Assembly (NCBI GenBank): GCA_020247545.1 | Contig: JADCIX010000011.1 | Span: 62,001 to 126,000 of the forward strand | DNA: 64,000 bases | Source: Rhodocyclaceae bacterium | GTDB lineage: Bacteria; Pseudomonadota; Gammaproteobacteria; Burkholderiales; Usitatibacteraceae | Reading direction: 5' to 3' | Shown here: positions 9,106-18,519 of the stretch, piece after piece | Layout: each line of letters begins with the position of its first letter | Position numbering within the stretch: position 1 is the stretch's first letter | Program-made: the position numbers and the translations under genes | Notes under the pieces: generated by a model | Database searches by the model: none | Told to the model about the DNA's origin: nothing | Seen by the model: only the letters and a program-made list of their open reading frames with translations

Positions 9106-10560
9106 ATGACCTTGCCGCCCAAAGTCCAAGCCGCCGTCGACGTTCTCGCACAGTACGAAATTTCTGCCAACATGGTCGCGCCTTTCTGGTACCGTCTGTA
9201 CTTGCGCTACCGCCCCGAAACACCACCGCCGCTGTGGGGGGCAAGCCGAGGCTACTGGCTGTTCCGCGCAATCAAAACAGCGCTGGGTCTGGGTGTTTTT
9301 CTGACCATAGGGCTCGTAGTCGCGGCGCAACTTGGTGACCCGCAGGAACAACTTCTCCCTTTAACGACAGCCGCACAATTTGCCATTTGGGCTTTTAGTG
9401 GTGCTGTCGGCTGGCTATTTACCAAAGAGGAAGCCGTGCGGAGCCGCGAAGAAGGTGAGCGTATCGGCCTCACTAGTTGGGAAGAGTTCTCGGCAAGCTG
9501 GCGACCATCCCTTGCGGACGTGCGTTTACGGATCTCACCGGCGCACTTCTGGCTTCGCTCGGTGGTTAATCAAAAGGTCGTCCACTTTTTTGGAGGGATT
9601 GGTTTCATCGGTTTCTCAGCGCTCAGCTTCGCGTTTCCGCTAAAGTCCGTCAGCTACGGTGAGGGTGCCGCACTCGTCTACCTGATGATTTGTGCGATTG
9701 GTGCGCTCTTGACAGCGAAGCGTATACCGATGCCAACTGTCGCAACTGTCTGGTACGTCAGCAATGGCCTGTTCATTGGCGTTCTAGTTGCTGCGTGCCT
9801 TTGGCAAACCATACCCGCGTCATTGATGAACGTCCCGGCGAGCGATTTGACGCTGGCGTTTTCTGCTATTGCGTTCGTGATCCACACTCATGAGTGGCTC
9901 AGCTTCGAACAACAGAAAAACATCGCCCTTCGCGTGGAGCGCGCAGAGCAGCAAAATCAACTCGCGGAAATTCGCCTGCAAACACTAAAAGCACAAATCG
10001 AACCCCACTTTATTTTTAACAACATCGCCCATTTGAAGTCGTTGATTTCCACTGATCCGATGACCGCGCAGCGGATGGTGGATGAATTGTCGGATTTCTT
10101 GCGCGGGAGTTTGAGGTCGCTACGTGCCGACCAAACAACCGTGCGCGAGGAGTTTGAACTTGCGCGCGCCTATCTAGCGCTGGCAAAACTTCGTATGGGT
10201 AGTCGGCTTTCCACAAATCTGCAGTTATCTGATCGCGCCGCGCACGTCAGAATTCCACCACTGTTGCTGCAAACACTGTTGGAGAACGCGATTTTCCACG
10301 GGCTAGAGCCAAAAGCCGGTGACGTATCAATCAAGGTTACTGCGGAAATTATTGGAAACGGGGGCAAAGATAGGCTACAACTTCGCGTGATCGACGATGG
10401 AATTGGTTTTGGTGCGGGCCACTCGGGCGGCTCGGGTGTTGGTCTGGCCAACATACGAGATCGCCTTGCCTCAACCTACGGCGGGGCGGGGGAATTGGTG
10501 TTGACTGCCAATACCCCGAGCGGTGTAATTGCAGAGTTGAATCTGCCAGTAGTCGAATAA
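9106..10560 (+). CDS. membrane sensor histidine kinase, LytS/YehU-like
   Basis: 484 residues. The N-terminal half has several hydrophobic segments (about residues 65-90, 95-115, 160-180, 185-200, 215-235, 245-265), indicating a multi-pass inner-membrane sensor. A linker with heptads (ALRVERAEQQNQLAEIRLQTLKAQ) leads to the His_kinase motif QIEPHFIFNNIAHL with the phospho-accepting His at about residue 301, then a HATPase domain with N-box ENAIFHGLEPK, G1 DDGIGF and GVGLANIRDRL. This is the sensor type that pairs with LytTR response regulators, and such a regulator follows 1 bp after the stop. The signal sensed is unknown. The 212 bp upstream hold no gene. Confidence 0.9.
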   Translation: MTLPPKVQAAVDVLAQYEISANMVAPFWYRLYLRYRPETPPPLWGASRGYWLFRAIKTALGLGVFLTIGLVVAAQLGDPQEQLLPLTTAAQFAIWAFSGAVGWLFTKEEAVRSREEGERIGLTSWEEFSASWRPSLADVRLRISPAHFWLRSVVNQKVVHFFGGIGFIGFSALSFAFPLKSVSYGEGAALVYLMICAIGALLTAKRIPMPTVATVWYVSNGLFIGVLVAACLWQTIPASLMNVPASDLTLAFSAIAFVIHTHEWLSFEQQKNIALRVERAEQQNQLAEIRLQTLKAQIEPHFIFNNIAHLKSLISTDPMTAQRMVDELSDFLRGSLRSLRADQTTVREEFELARAYLALAKLRMGSRLSTNLQLSDRAAHVRIPPLLLQTLLENAIFHGLEPKAGDVSIKVTAEIIGNGGKDRLQLRVIDDGIGFGAGHSGGSGVGLANIRDRLASTYGGAGELVLTANTPSGVIAELNLPVVE

Positions 10561-10561
10561 A

Positions 10562-11323
10562 ATGACAACCGCAATCATTTGCGACGATGAACCCCGCCTT
10601 GCTCAAGCGCTGCGCGATTTGCTAAAGGCCGCTTGGCCTGAATTAAACGTGTTGGCGCTGGGGCAGAGCGGGGGCGAAGCACTGGGGCTCATCGCCGAAC
10701 ACGAGCCCGACATCGCGTTCCTCGATATCCGTATGCCGGGCTTGAGTGGGCTTGAAGTCGCGCGTCAGGTGGTCAGCAGCGACGCCGCGCCACGCATCGT
10801 TTTTGTCACGGCTTACGATCAACACGCCATCGAAGCGTTTGAAGCGCGTGCGCTCGATTACCTGCTCAAGCCGGTAAAAGCCGAACGACTGGCCGAAACG
10901 GTGACCAGACTAAAGGTGTCGATGAACGCCGGTACGCCGACAACAGTCGATCAGAAACTGGTCGAGGCTCTGCGACAAATCTCGACTGTGGAGCGCAAGT
11001 TTCTGCGGTGGCTCAACTGCGGGCAGGGCAGCGAGATCGACGTTATCGCGACCAGCGAAGTACTGTTTTTCCAGTCGCGCGACAAATACACGGCGGTCAT
11101 CACGGCCGATAAAGAGCGTTATGTTCGTACCCCAATCCGGGATTTGCTCAACGAACTCGATCCGGATGAATTTTGGCAGGTGCATCGCTCATCGGTCATC
11201 CGCGTGGCGGCCATTGAGCGCGTGCTCAAGGACGACGTCGGCAGAATGCGCGTCAAGCTGCGCGGTACGAATGAACTCGTTCCAGTGTCGGCGGCATTTA
11301 CCGGTCGGTTTCGGCAGATGTAG
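10562..11323 (+). CDS. LytTR-family response regulator
   Basis: 253 residues. Receiver domain at residues 1-120: acidic pair CDDE (residues 7-10), phospho-acceptor Asp in FLDIRMPG (Asp55), VFVTAYD (Thr), and LLKPV (Lys). The C-terminal about 100 residues are a LytTR DNA-binding domain, seen from IDVIATSEVLFFQSRDKYTAV, IRDLLNELDPDEFWQVHRSSVI and VPVSAAFTGRF. Together with the upstream kinase it forms a two-gene two-component system; target genes cannot be told from this sequence. The next gene (rlpA) follows in the same direction. Confidence 0.93.
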   Translation: MTTAIICDDEPRLAQALRDLLKAAWPELNVLALGQSGGEALGLIAEHEPDIAFLDIRMPGLSGLEVARQVVSSDAAPRIVFVTAYDQHAIEAFEARALDYLLKPVKAERLAETVTRLKVSMNAGTPTTVDQKLVEALRQISTVERKFLRWLNCGQGSEIDVIATSEVLFFQSRDKYTAVITADKERYVRTPIRDLLNELDPDEFWQVHRSSVIRVAAIERVLKDDVGRMRVKLRGTNELVPVSAAFTGRFRQM

Positions 11324-11440
11324 GTCTTGTTCGGCAAGGAAGCGAAACACGCACCTTTTTTTATTTGTTTGTCGGCAATCGGGGGTTTGGGGCGAAAATA
11401 TGGCGTGTTTTCTTCCGCCAACCCCGCGCGACGTGCTCCC

Positions 11441-12391
11441 TTGAACGCCACACATCCGTTGTTCCAATCTACACGTACTCGTGAACTCGTAAAGCTAGCC
11501 GCGAGCCTGTTATTAGTAGCGCTCTTGGCGGCGTGTTCCTCCGCCCCTATTTCGCCCGCCGTCTCCAAACCCACGCCTTCCAAATCGAGCGGCCCGGGTG
11601 GTTATTATCTAGACGACGGTCCCGGTGACGACGCGGCGAAAAATACGCCCGCCTATCTGGACAGCATTGCGGATGCGGTCCCCCGCGCCGAGAAGTTCCA
11701 CTCTGGTGCCAACAAGCCTTACACTGTGTTTGGCCGTAGTTATGCGCCAGTTGTGAACAATGACCCCTTCCGCCAAACTGGCGTCGCCTCCTGGTATGGC
11801 CGCAAGTTCCACGGCAACATGACCTCCATCGGCGAGATCTACGACATGTACGCGATGACAGCAGCGCACCCGACGCTGCCGCTCCCCTCCTATGTGCGAG
11901 TGACTAATCCGGCCAACGCCAAGTCTGTGGTGGTGCGAGTAAATGATCGCGGGCCGTTTCATTCAGATCGCATCATCGATTTATCCTATGCCGCAGCCCA
12001 CCGTCTTGACATCGCGCGCAGAGGCAGCGGCCCGGTGACCATCGAGCGTGTTTTCGCCGGTGATCTCTCTGTTGTGGCGTCCGCTGCGCCGCCGCGCGTG
12101 GCACTGCCAACTACGCCGCCCGCCACCGTCATTGCGACTTCGCCGATTACCACCGATGGCACACAACTGTTCTTGCAACTGGGTGCCTTCAGTTCACAAG
12201 AAAACGCGAACATTTTCCGCGATCGTATGACGCGCGAGCTCGATTGGAACCGCGAGCCAATCGTTACTGTGTTTAAGGATAGCCTCTGGCGTGTGCGACT
12301 TGGCCCATACTCCTCCCGCATCGAAGCCGAAGCGATTCAGTCGCGCGTAAAACAGTCCCACGATTTTTCGCCCGTTATCTCTCAACCTTAA
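11441..12391 (+). CDS. rlpA: RlpA-family septal lipoprotein with SPOR domain
   Basis: RlpA proteins bind denuded glycan through SPOR and, in some species, cleave glycan strands at the septum. The signal peptide ends in lipobox LLAAC. The double-psi beta-barrel domain is seen in GVASWYGRKFHGNMTSIGE, VRVNDRGPFHSDRIIDLSYAA; the C-terminal SPOR domain in LFLQLGAFSSQENANIF and SLWRVRLGPYSSRIEAEAI. A TTG at 11441 gives a usual n-region before the hydrophobic stretch and is preferred; a longer frame from TTG 11327 right after the response-regulator stop would add an odd N-terminus. 316 residues. First gene of the block rlpA-dac-dat-ybeD-lipB-lipA. Confidence 0.88.
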   Translation: MNATHPLFQSTRTRELVKLAASLLLVALLAACSSAPISPAVSKPTPSKSSGPGGYYLDDGPGDDAAKNTPAYLDSIADAVPRAEKFHSGANKPYTVFGRSYAPVVNNDPFRQTGVASWYGRKFHGNMTSIGEIYDMYAMTAAHPTLPLPSYVRVTNPANAKSVVVRVNDRGPFHSDRIIDLSYAAAHRLDIARRGSGPVTIERVFAGDLSVVASAAPPRVALPTTPPATVIATSPITTDGTQLFLQLGAFSSQENANIFRDRMTRELDWNREPIVTVFKDSLWRVRLGPYSSRIEAEAIQSRVKQSHDFSPVISQP

Positions 12392-12398
12392 GAACCAA

Positions 12399-13568
12399 AT
12401 GAAACTCCGCAATCTGCTCTGTGCCCTGTCAGTCGTCGTCGCCTTCACATCCTCCGCCGCCCTCGCGCAACTCCCCATCATTCAAGCTGACGTGCCGCCG
12501 CCCGTGGTCACGGCGCGCGCTTATGTGCTGTTCGACGCAAGCAGTGGCCAAGTATTGGCCAGTCAGGCAATCAGTGATCGGTTCGAGCCTGCATCGTTGA
12601 CAAAACTGATGACCGCCTATTTGGTGTTCGATGCGATCAAGACAAAAAAACTCTCTCTGGGTCAAAATGTCGCTGTGTCCGAGCGTGCATGGAAAGCTGA
12701 GGGCTCGCGCATGTTTATTGACCCGAAACAGTCGCCGACCGTCGAGATGTTGATTCGCGGCATGATCGTGCAAAGCGGCAACGACGCCTCCATCGCGCTC
12801 GCCGAGGCGGTTGCGGGCTCTGAAGATGTGTTTACCCAGCTGATGAACAAGACCGCGCAAAAGTTGGGTATGAAAAACACCAACTTCTTGAATTCGACGG
12901 GGCTGCCAAGCCCGCAACACTACTCAACCGCTGAAGATCTGCTGCTGCTTGCAAACGCGATCATCCGCGACTTTCCGGCCGAATTCGCCTATTACAAAGA
13001 GCGTGAGTTTACGCACAACAAAATCAGCCAACCCAACCGCAACCGGTTGTTGTTCATCGACCCCACCGTCGACGGTCTGAAGACTGGCCATACCGAAGCG
13101 GCTGGCTACTGCCTGATTGCGACCGCCAAACGCCCCGGCGCAACAGGTGGCGAACGGCGGCTCATTTCGGTGGTGCTCGGTACTAATTCCGACACAGCAC
13201 GCACGCAAGAGAGCCAAAAGTTACTCAACTACGGCTATCAGATGTTTGATTCACAACGCATGTACACCAAGGGCCAGGCGATTGCTGCACCACAGATTTT
13301 TAAGGGCACACAAAACACGATCAAACTCGGTTTTGATCGCGACATTTGGCTGACACTGCCGAGGGAGAAGTTCACAGGAATTACCGCCACACTCAGCACC
13401 ACACAGCCGCTGCTGGCACCGCTGCAGCCCGGTCAGAAAGCAGGGATAATGAAATTGGTTCGTGACGGCAAAACGCTTGCCGAAATCCCGGTGGTCGCTC
13501 TTGAAGATGTCAAAGTTGCGGGGTTCCTCGGTCGTGGTTGGGATGCGATTCGACTGATGTTCAAATAG
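12399..13568 (+). CDS. dacA: D-alanyl-D-alanine carboxypeptidase (PBP5/6 type)
   Basis: Low-molecular-weight penicillin-binding protein that trims the terminal D-Ala of peptidoglycan stem peptides in the periplasm. Signal peptide with cleavage near SAALA-QL. Active-site motifs in order: SLTK (Ser nucleophile and Lys, FEPASLTKLMTAY), SGN (MIVQSGNDASIALAE) and KTG (VDGLKTGHTEAAG). The PBP5 C-terminal beta domain and the amphipathic membrane-anchor tail (GFLGRGWDAIRLMF) are present. 389 residues, normal. It starts 7 bp after rlpA, pointing to one operon for septal/lateral wall maturation. dacA or dacC naming is interchangeable here. Confidence 0.94.
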   Translation: MKLRNLLCALSVVVAFTSSAALAQLPIIQADVPPPVVTARAYVLFDASSGQVLASQAISDRFEPASLTKLMTAYLVFDAIKTKKLSLGQNVAVSERAWKAEGSRMFIDPKQSPTVEMLIRGMIVQSGNDASIALAEAVAGSEDVFTQLMNKTAQKLGMKNTNFLNSTGLPSPQHYSTAEDLLLLANAIIRDFPAEFAYYKEREFTHNKISQPNRNRLLFIDPTVDGLKTGHTEAAGYCLIATAKRPGATGGERRLISVVLGTNSDTARTQESQKLLNYGYQMFDSQRMYTKGQAIAAPQIFKGTQNTIKLGFDRDIWLTLPREKFTGITATLSTTQPLLAPLQPGQKAGIMKLVRDGKTLAEIPVVALEDVKVAGFLGRGWDAIRLMFK

Positions 13569-13634
13569 CCGCTGGTTGTGAATCGCGAGCCGATCAACGC
13601 TCGTTGTGTCGTAAAACTTCATGAAGGTGCCAAG

Positions 13635-14540
13635 ATGACTCAAGCGCTCTGTCTGCCCACAGTGTTCCTGAATGGCGAATACATGCCACTGGACAACGCC
13701 AAAATTTCGCCGTTGGATCGCGGTTTCATTTTCGGTGACGGCGTATACGAAGTCATTCCCTACTATGATGGCCGCGGCCTCCGTGCCAGAGAACATTTGT
13801 TGCGCTTGCAGCGCTCGATGGACGAGCTATATCTCACCAATCCCTACGCGCTTGACAAATGGGAAGCGACCATCAATGAACTGATTGCGCGTAACGGCGG
13901 TGGTAATGTCGGCGTGTATATCCAGGTCACACGTGGCGTGGCCAAGCGTGACTTTCCACCGCCCGAGGGCCTGACCCCGACAGTATTTATGATGGTGAAT
14001 CCGCTGGCAACGCCCAAGCCCGAGATCTACGCGAACGGTATTTCAGTGGCATCCCTCGATGACAATCGCTGGCTGAAGTGTCACGTCAAATCCACCGCAC
14101 TGTTGGGCGCAGTATTATTGAAACACGAATCCAGCCTACTTGGTGCCGACGAGGCCATCATGTTCCGTGATGGTTACCTCACCGAATCTTCTGCCTCGAA
14201 CATCGCCGCTGTCAAAAACGGTGTCATCTTGTGCCCACCAATGGATAATCTCATTCTGGCTGGAATTACCTACGTGTTGATGATGGAACTGGCGCATAAA
14301 GCAGGCATGCCGCTGGAAGTACGCAGGGTATCGCGCAAGGAGGTGCGTGCGGCGGATGAGCTTTGGATACTCTCTTCCACGAAAGAAGTGGTGCCGATTG
14401 TTTCACTCGACGGTAAGCCAGTCGGCCATGGGGTTGCTGCCGGCAAACCCGGGCCTATGTTCAAGCAGATGTACGAACTTTTTCAACAGTACAAGCGTGA
14501 TCTGCCGCCCACAGCACATATAGCGCGCGCGGCAGAATAG
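13635..14540 (+). CDS. dat: class IV aminotransferase, D-amino acid aminotransferase
   Basis: PLP enzyme of fold type IV. The N-terminal VFLNGEYMPLDNAKISPLDRGFIFGDGVYEVIP and the Tyr/Arg positions fit D-alanine aminotransferase better than BCAA enzymes. Catalytic Lys is in KCHVKSTALLGAVL; PLP-phosphate and substrate loops in LTESSASNIAAVKNGVI and LWILSSTKEVVPIV. Start at ATG 13635; the frame runs back to 13578 but only through a non-conserved leader. 301 residues. D-Ala supply fits its place just behind a D,D-carboxypeptidase gene. The order dac-dat-ybeD-lipB-lipA is a recurring betaproteobacterial arrangement. Confidence 0.9.
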   Translation: MTQALCLPTVFLNGEYMPLDNAKISPLDRGFIFGDGVYEVIPYYDGRGLRAREHLLRLQRSMDELYLTNPYALDKWEATINELIARNGGGNVGVYIQVTRGVAKRDFPPPEGLTPTVFMMVNPLATPKPEIYANGISVASLDDNRWLKCHVKSTALLGAVLLKHESSLLGADEAIMFRDGYLTESSASNIAAVKNGVILCPPMDNLILAGITYVLMMELAHKAGMPLEVRRVSRKEVRAADELWILSSTKEVVPIVSLDGKPVGHGVAAGKPGPMFKQMYELFQQYKRDLPPTAHIARAAE

Positions 14541-14561
14541 CCGCACGGTAGTCGCCCCAAG

Positions 14562-14885
14562 ATGACACAACCCAAACACATTGGTGCAGCAGGCTCAGAA
14601 ACCAAAGATACCTTGTTGGTTTTTCCCACTGCGTTTCCGATCAAAGCGATGGGACGGATGAAGTCGCAGGATGCGAACCCCGCAAATGCGGGCTTTGCGC
14701 AAACTGTTGCCGCCATTGTGCTCAAGCATGCGCCTGACTTTGATATCGCTACTCTCGAAATGCGTCCGTCAAAGAACGGTAATTTTATTTCGGTCACAGC
14801 GACCATCAACGCGACTTCCAAACCGCAACTCGACGACATCTACCGCGAGCTCACCGCTCATCCTGCGGTGTTGATGGCCTTATGA
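14562..14885 (+). CDS. ybeD: YbeD/DUF493 family protein
   Basis: Small cytosolic protein of 107 residues with the DUF493 pattern LLVFPTAFPIKAMGR, then KHAPDF...MRPSKNGNFISVTATINATSKPQLDDIYREL. The family has an ACT-like fold and is thought to be regulatory; it is regularly found between a PLP aminotransferase/carboxypeptidase gene and lipB, as here. Biochemical activity is not established. It begins 21 bp after dat. Confidence 0.9.
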   Translation: MTQPKHIGAAGSETKDTLLVFPTAFPIKAMGRMKSQDANPANAGFAQTVAAIVLKHAPDFDIATLEMRPSKNGNFISVTATINATSKPQLDDIYRELTAHPAVLMAL

Positions 14886-14892
14886 GTTGTCG

Positions 14893-14911
14893 CCCCGGAC
14901 CTGGTCCGGGG
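14893..14911. repeat. perfect palindromic element between ybeD and lipB
   Basis: CCCCGGACC, one T, then GGTCCGGGG: two 9-bp arms that are exact reverse complements. It lies 7 bp after the ybeD stop and 22 bp before lipB. It resembles the short dispersed intergenic palindromes widespread in proteobacteria (their reverse strand reads as WTPDQVRGD-like peptide). As RNA it would form a tight hairpin, without a U tract, between two operon genes. Confidence 0.6.
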
Positions 14912-14933
14912 TCCAATTTTGTGGCGGATTGCC

Positions 14934-15575
14934 ATGGTCGATAAATCCTCGTTGACCGTCCCCTTGATCAAACATCTTAGCCTCGCTGATTACCAGCAGA
15001 CCTTCGATGCCATGCGCGCGCACAACCGCGCAACCACAAACGAAACCGCGGACGAAATTTGGTTGCTTGAACACCCGCCGGTTTTCACCCAAGGGTTGGC
15101 CGGCAAGGCGGAACATATTCTCGATGCGGGTGATGTTCCAGTTGTAAAAATTGACCGTGGCGGGCAAGTGACGTATCACGGCCCCGGTCAGCTTGTTGTG
15201 TATTTGCTTCTCAACATGCGTCGGCGCAGTTATGGCGTCAAAAGCCTTGTGAGCCGAATCGAGCAATCGGTGATCGATTTACTCGCAGAATATGGCATTG
15301 CTGCATTACGGCAACCCGGCATGCCGGGTGTGTATGTTGAGACCTCGGCAGGGATCGCGAAGATCGCTGCCATCGGATTACGAGTGGCGAACCGCGCGAC
15401 CTACCATGGCCTCTCGTTAAACATCGACATGGATCTTGCGCCGTTTTTGCGTATCAATCCGTGTGGGTATGCGGGGCTGGCGGCCACGCAAATGAGTGCC
15501 TTAGGCGCGCGGGATAAAATGGCGGTTGTTGGTGAAAAATTGCTCAAGCACTTGAAAGCGAATCTGTATGGCTGA
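14934..15575 (+). CDS. lipB: octanoyl-[ACP]:protein octanoyltransferase
   Basis: LipB moves the octanoyl group from ACP to lipoyl domains, the first step of protein lipoylation, in the cytosol. 213 residues. Landmarks: [15 protein letters not shown], the [16 protein letters not shown] loop, [12 protein letters not shown] (catalytic Lys) and INPCGYAGL (catalytic Cys acyl-enzyme). Start set at ATG 14934; a TTG at 14919 is also in frame but is less likely. It overlaps lipA by 8 bp, so the two enzymes of the lipoylation pathway are coupled. Confidence 0.95.
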   Translation: MVDKSSLTVPLIKHLSLADYQQTFDAMRAHNRATTNETADEIWLLEHPPVFTQGLAGKAEHILDAGDVPVVKIDRGGQVTYHGPGQLVVYLLLNMRRRSYGVKSLVSRIEQSVIDLLAEYGIAALRQPGMPGVYVETSAGIAKIAAIGLRVANRATYHGLSLNIDMDLAPFLRINPCGYAGLAATQMSALGARDKMAVVGEKLLKHLKANLYG

Positions 15576-16554
15576 AGTCGAAAATAAGGTGGGTTTGGGT
15601 ATCAAGGCGGGCGAAAAACAAAAATCCAGCCTGAAGACCGCACGCATCCCCATCAAGGTGGTGTCTGACGCGCCGCGACTAAAAAAGCCCGACTGGATTC
15701 GCGTGAGGGCGGGTTCATCGAGCAGCCGCTTCTACGAGATCAAAGAAATTCTGCGCGAAGCCAAACTGCACAGCGTGTGTGAGGAAGCCTCCTGCCCGAA
15801 TATCGGTGAGTGTTTTGGCAAGGGCACCGCCACCTTCATGATCATGGGCGACCTGTGTACACGTCGCTGCCCGTTTTGTGACGTTGGCCACGGTCGGCCG
15901 TTGCCGTTAGACCAAGACGAGCCGCGCCATTTGGCCGAGACCATCGCCAAACTGAAATTGAAATACGTCGTCATCACCAGCGTGGATCGTGATGACCTGC
16001 GTGATGGTGGTGCCGGACACTTTGTGGAATGCATCCGCCAAACCCGTACACTTTCGCCGGCCACACAAATCGAAATTCTCACGCCGGATTTTCGCGGCCG
16101 GCTCGATCGTTCTCTCGGCATCTTGCGTGAAGCGCCACCGGATGTGATGAACCACAACCTAGAAACGGTGCCGCGCTTGTATAAACAGGCTCGCCCCGGT
16201 TCGGACTACGCACACTCATTGAAGTTACTCAAAGACTTCAAGGCAGAGCATCCGAAGGTGCCAACCAAGAGCGGCTTGATGGTCGGTCTGGGCGAAACCA
16301 ATGAAGAAATCCTGGAAGTCATGCGCGACTTACGCGCGCACAATGTCGACATGTTGACCATCGGCCAATATCTCCAACCGTCCGGCCATCATCTTCCGGT
16401 GCTGCGTTACGTGACGCCGGATGACTTCAAGATGTTTGAAACTGAAGCCTACAAGATGGGCTTTGTACACGCGGCTTGTGGGCCGATGGTGCGCAGTTCA
16501 TATCACGCAGACCAGATGGCGCATGAGGCGGGGATTGTTGTGAATAATCAGTAG
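15568..16554 (+). CDS. lipA: lipoyl synthase
   Basis: Radical-SAM enzyme that inserts two sulfurs into octanoyl-lysine. Auxiliary cluster motif C-x4-C-x5-C ([12 protein letters not shown]) and the radical-SAM motif C-x3-C-x2-C (CTRRCPFC) are intact, as is the C-terminal RSSY (Ser ligand of the auxiliary cluster) followed by [10 protein letters not shown]. 328 residues with a Lys-rich N-terminal extension usual in this class. Starts within the end of lipB. It is the last clear core-genome gene; everything to its right looks acquired. Confidence 0.96.
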   Translation: MAEVENKVGLGIKAGEKQKSSLKTARIPIKVVSDAPRLKKPDWIRVRAGSSSSRFYEIKEILREAKLHSVCEEASCPNIGECFGKGTATFMIMGDLCTRRCPFCDVGHGRPLPLDQDEPRHLAETIAKLKLKYVVITSVDRDDLRDGGAGHFVECIRQTRTLSPATQIEILTPDFRGRLDRSLGILREAPPDVMNHNLETVPRLYKQARPGSDYAHSLKLLKDFKAEHPKVPTKSGLMVGLGETNEEILEVMRDLRAHNVDMLTIGQYLQPSGHHLPVLRYVTPDDFKMFETEAYKMGFVHAACGPMVRSSYHADQMAHEAGIVVNNQ

Positions 16555-16600
16555 AAATTGAGAATATTTAACAAGAAGCGAAAATATTTAGTTCAGCTAA

Positions 16601-16840
16601 TTCACTGAGTTCAGGTTTTTCGTTATAGAACAACACGTTATCAAAATAGACGCTTTTCCCGCAGGAGACAGCTGCTGGCGCATAGATTGGTTTGGACAAG
16701 TCACCTATCCCAATCGGCTACTTCGGAGTCGGCAGCCGTCCATTCGGGTCGTCCTCTCCCGCGTAGCTCTTACCGGGATTGCTGATCGTCTTGAGGACCT
16801 TCTAAACGCCAACGCGACCGAGCATGATCGGCAGCTTGAG
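16601..16840 (+). other. open, coding-like extension upstream of the TnsE-like gene without a normal start codon
   Basis: The frame of the TnsE-like gene stays open back to a TAA at 16598-16600. The translated extension includes IDAFPAGDSCWRIDWFG and YPNRLLRSRQ, which read like true protein and like the start of TnsE relatives, yet no ATG, GTG or TTG occurs in frame between the stop and GTG 16841. Either the real start has been lost, a rare start codon is used, or a frameshift joins it to an upstream start. Confidence 0.5.
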
Positions 16841-18259
16841 GTGAATGTTTCGGTAGGAACGCTGGTGTTGCTGCGAATTGGCGACATTTACAAGAATCAA
16901 GAGCTGGTTTGTCGGCCGGATTACCACTTGGAGGCCTTTGGCAGCGTCCAGATCCATTCTTCAAGCGTCCGGCTCTTGAAGGTCGGCCACAGTTTCGAGA
17001 GTGGCGCGTTCCTGCTGCCGCTTGGGGAGCACCCTTGGCATCGCCTTCACACGCATTCATATGCCGTCATGGTTACGTTGGCCGATGGCGTCAGACTGGT
17101 GGTGCCGTGCGTGGAGTTGATCCGCCACTACTTTGGCTCGTCAGCGAGCCTGCTGGCCAAGCTATTCATGCCACCGTTGGAGCGATTGGCGCTCTATTCG
17201 AAGGCAGAGTTTGATGAGGCAACTAAGCAGCTTTTTCTAGAGCTAGCGCCACGTATTCGAGGAAGCTCCGCGTCGGACATCGGCCGCCTGTGTTTGGACA
17301 AGACCGCTTGGCAAGCTGCACAAAGAGTTGGCGCCTCGGTACTAAAGGATCCCGTTTTGCAGGGGCCGGCCTATCCGCAATGTATGTTCCCCTTCATTGG
17401 GCGAACGGATTTGCAGGCCTCAGGGAAGTGGCTGAACCAGACGAAAGGTGAGCCGCGAACGTTCATCGTATACCGCATTCAGTCGTGCTCCCATCGGTTT
17501 CCATTCGTGTCATTGAAGTACGAGACGTACGACCAGACTTCAGGATCGCGCGACGGCAAGGACGGTCGTGGCATGAGCAAACAAATGTCTGCCCGCGACG
17601 CAAGACGACAGTCATTAGTCGAGCAAGATGCGTCAAACACGCTCGCGTCAAAGGTCAAGCGATTCTACGAAGACGCTCGATTCACTGATCTGAAGCGCAA
17701 GAAGGTCTGGCGAGCGGGGGAGCAAGATGCCGAGTCTGCGAGCGCTGACGAATCGGACAGTGGGGTGGGTGGCAGCGCTCCAGAGGTTAAAGAAGCAGCA
17801 CTGGGCGCTGGAGGAGCAACTGATCGAATCCGGCCGGTCGATATTGATATGTTGCCGTTCGCCAAGAAATTGTCAGACAAGCCTCCTCCCGAGTTTCTGG
17901 AACTGTTCCTTGCAGAGTTAGAAAAGATCGAAGGGATTGAGGTTGAACTACTTACGCGAGATAGCGACGATAGCTGGACGTATCCATTTAGGCGCTATAC
18001 GGATATCAGTCGGAGACCAGAGCCGTCTCGAATGGCTGCATTCAGAGTCAGAAGCACGCATGCCCATAGCTACGTCGTTTCCATAGATTCGGCAAGAATC
18101 AATGAGTTCTCGCACGGGCTTTTTGAAGGCGCGCCCAGCGAAAGCGACCGATCAAAGTTATTGTCAGCGCATTTAAGCTGGCCAACGGGTGAACTCGCCA
18201 ACTTGCCGGTCGTCGTCAGGGCAAGCCTGTCTGGCGATGAGGCGGAATTGCCCCTTTAA
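16841..18259 (+). CDS. TnsE-like transposition targeting protein, possibly N-terminally damaged
   Basis: 472 residues from GTG 16841. The layout resembles Tn7 TnsE: an N-terminal beta-rich part with HTHSYAVMVTLADGVRLVVPCVELIRHYF (compare the IPQLELARSLF stretch of TnsE), an acidic low-complexity linker (ESASADESDSGVGG), and a C-terminal domain with MAAFRVRSTHAHSYVVSIDSA and LLSAHLSWPTGELANL, where TnsE has a similar VDAS...LNWP pattern. TnsE directs Tn7-type elements to replicating DNA and conjugal plasmids. The resemblance is judged by eye and weak in identity. The other transposition genes of such an element are not next to it; tniQ and tniB lie 44 kb away at the right edge. Alternative: an unrelated hypothetical protein. 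Confidence 0.45.
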   Translation: MNVSVGTLVLLRIGDIYKNQELVCRPDYHLEAFGSVQIHSSSVRLLKVGHSFESGAFLLPLGEHPWHRLHTHSYAVMVTLADGVRLVVPCVELIRHYFGSSASLLAKLFMPPLERLALYSKAEFDEATKQLFLELAPRIRGSSASDIGRLCLDKTAWQAAQRVGASVLKDPVLQGPAYPQCMFPFIGRTDLQASGKWLNQTKGEPRTFIVYRIQSCSHRFPFVSLKYETYDQTSGSRDGKDGRGMSKQMSARDARRQSLVEQDASNTLASKVKRFYEDARFTDLKRKKVWRAGEQDAESASADESDSGVGGSAPEVKEAALGAGGATDRIRPVDIDMLPFAKKLSDKPPPEFLELFLAELEKIEGIEVELLTRDSDDSWTYPFRRYTDISRRPEPSRMAAFRVRSTHAHSYVVSIDSARINEFSHGLFEGAPSESDRSKLLSAHLSWPTGELANLPVVVRASLSGDEAELPL

Positions 18260-18519
18260 TCCCAAATTGATTCGACCAGAACACCTTGCATCACGACGAA
18301 GTCTAGTAGCGGTACGACGCTTAGGACGCAAACAGCTAAAACTGCCTTTCGGTACTGGAGTATCTGAATTTGCTTCGAGCCCAGAACCTCTGATCCATTA
18401 ATAAATGGGTTCAGCGAATGGCTGGCTGGTAAGTGGTGGGAAGTCCACGCCTTAATTGAAGTGAGACTCAGTTCCAAAGGCGCACGGTGACCTTATTGCT
18501 CGTCGATCGAACTCAAAGA

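Noticed and set aside
18256-18477. 73-codon minus-strand frame after the K+ channel gene
   Set aside because: Only a TTG start, no ribosome site and no recognisable family, although it has a hydrophobic stretch. Too weak to list as a gene.
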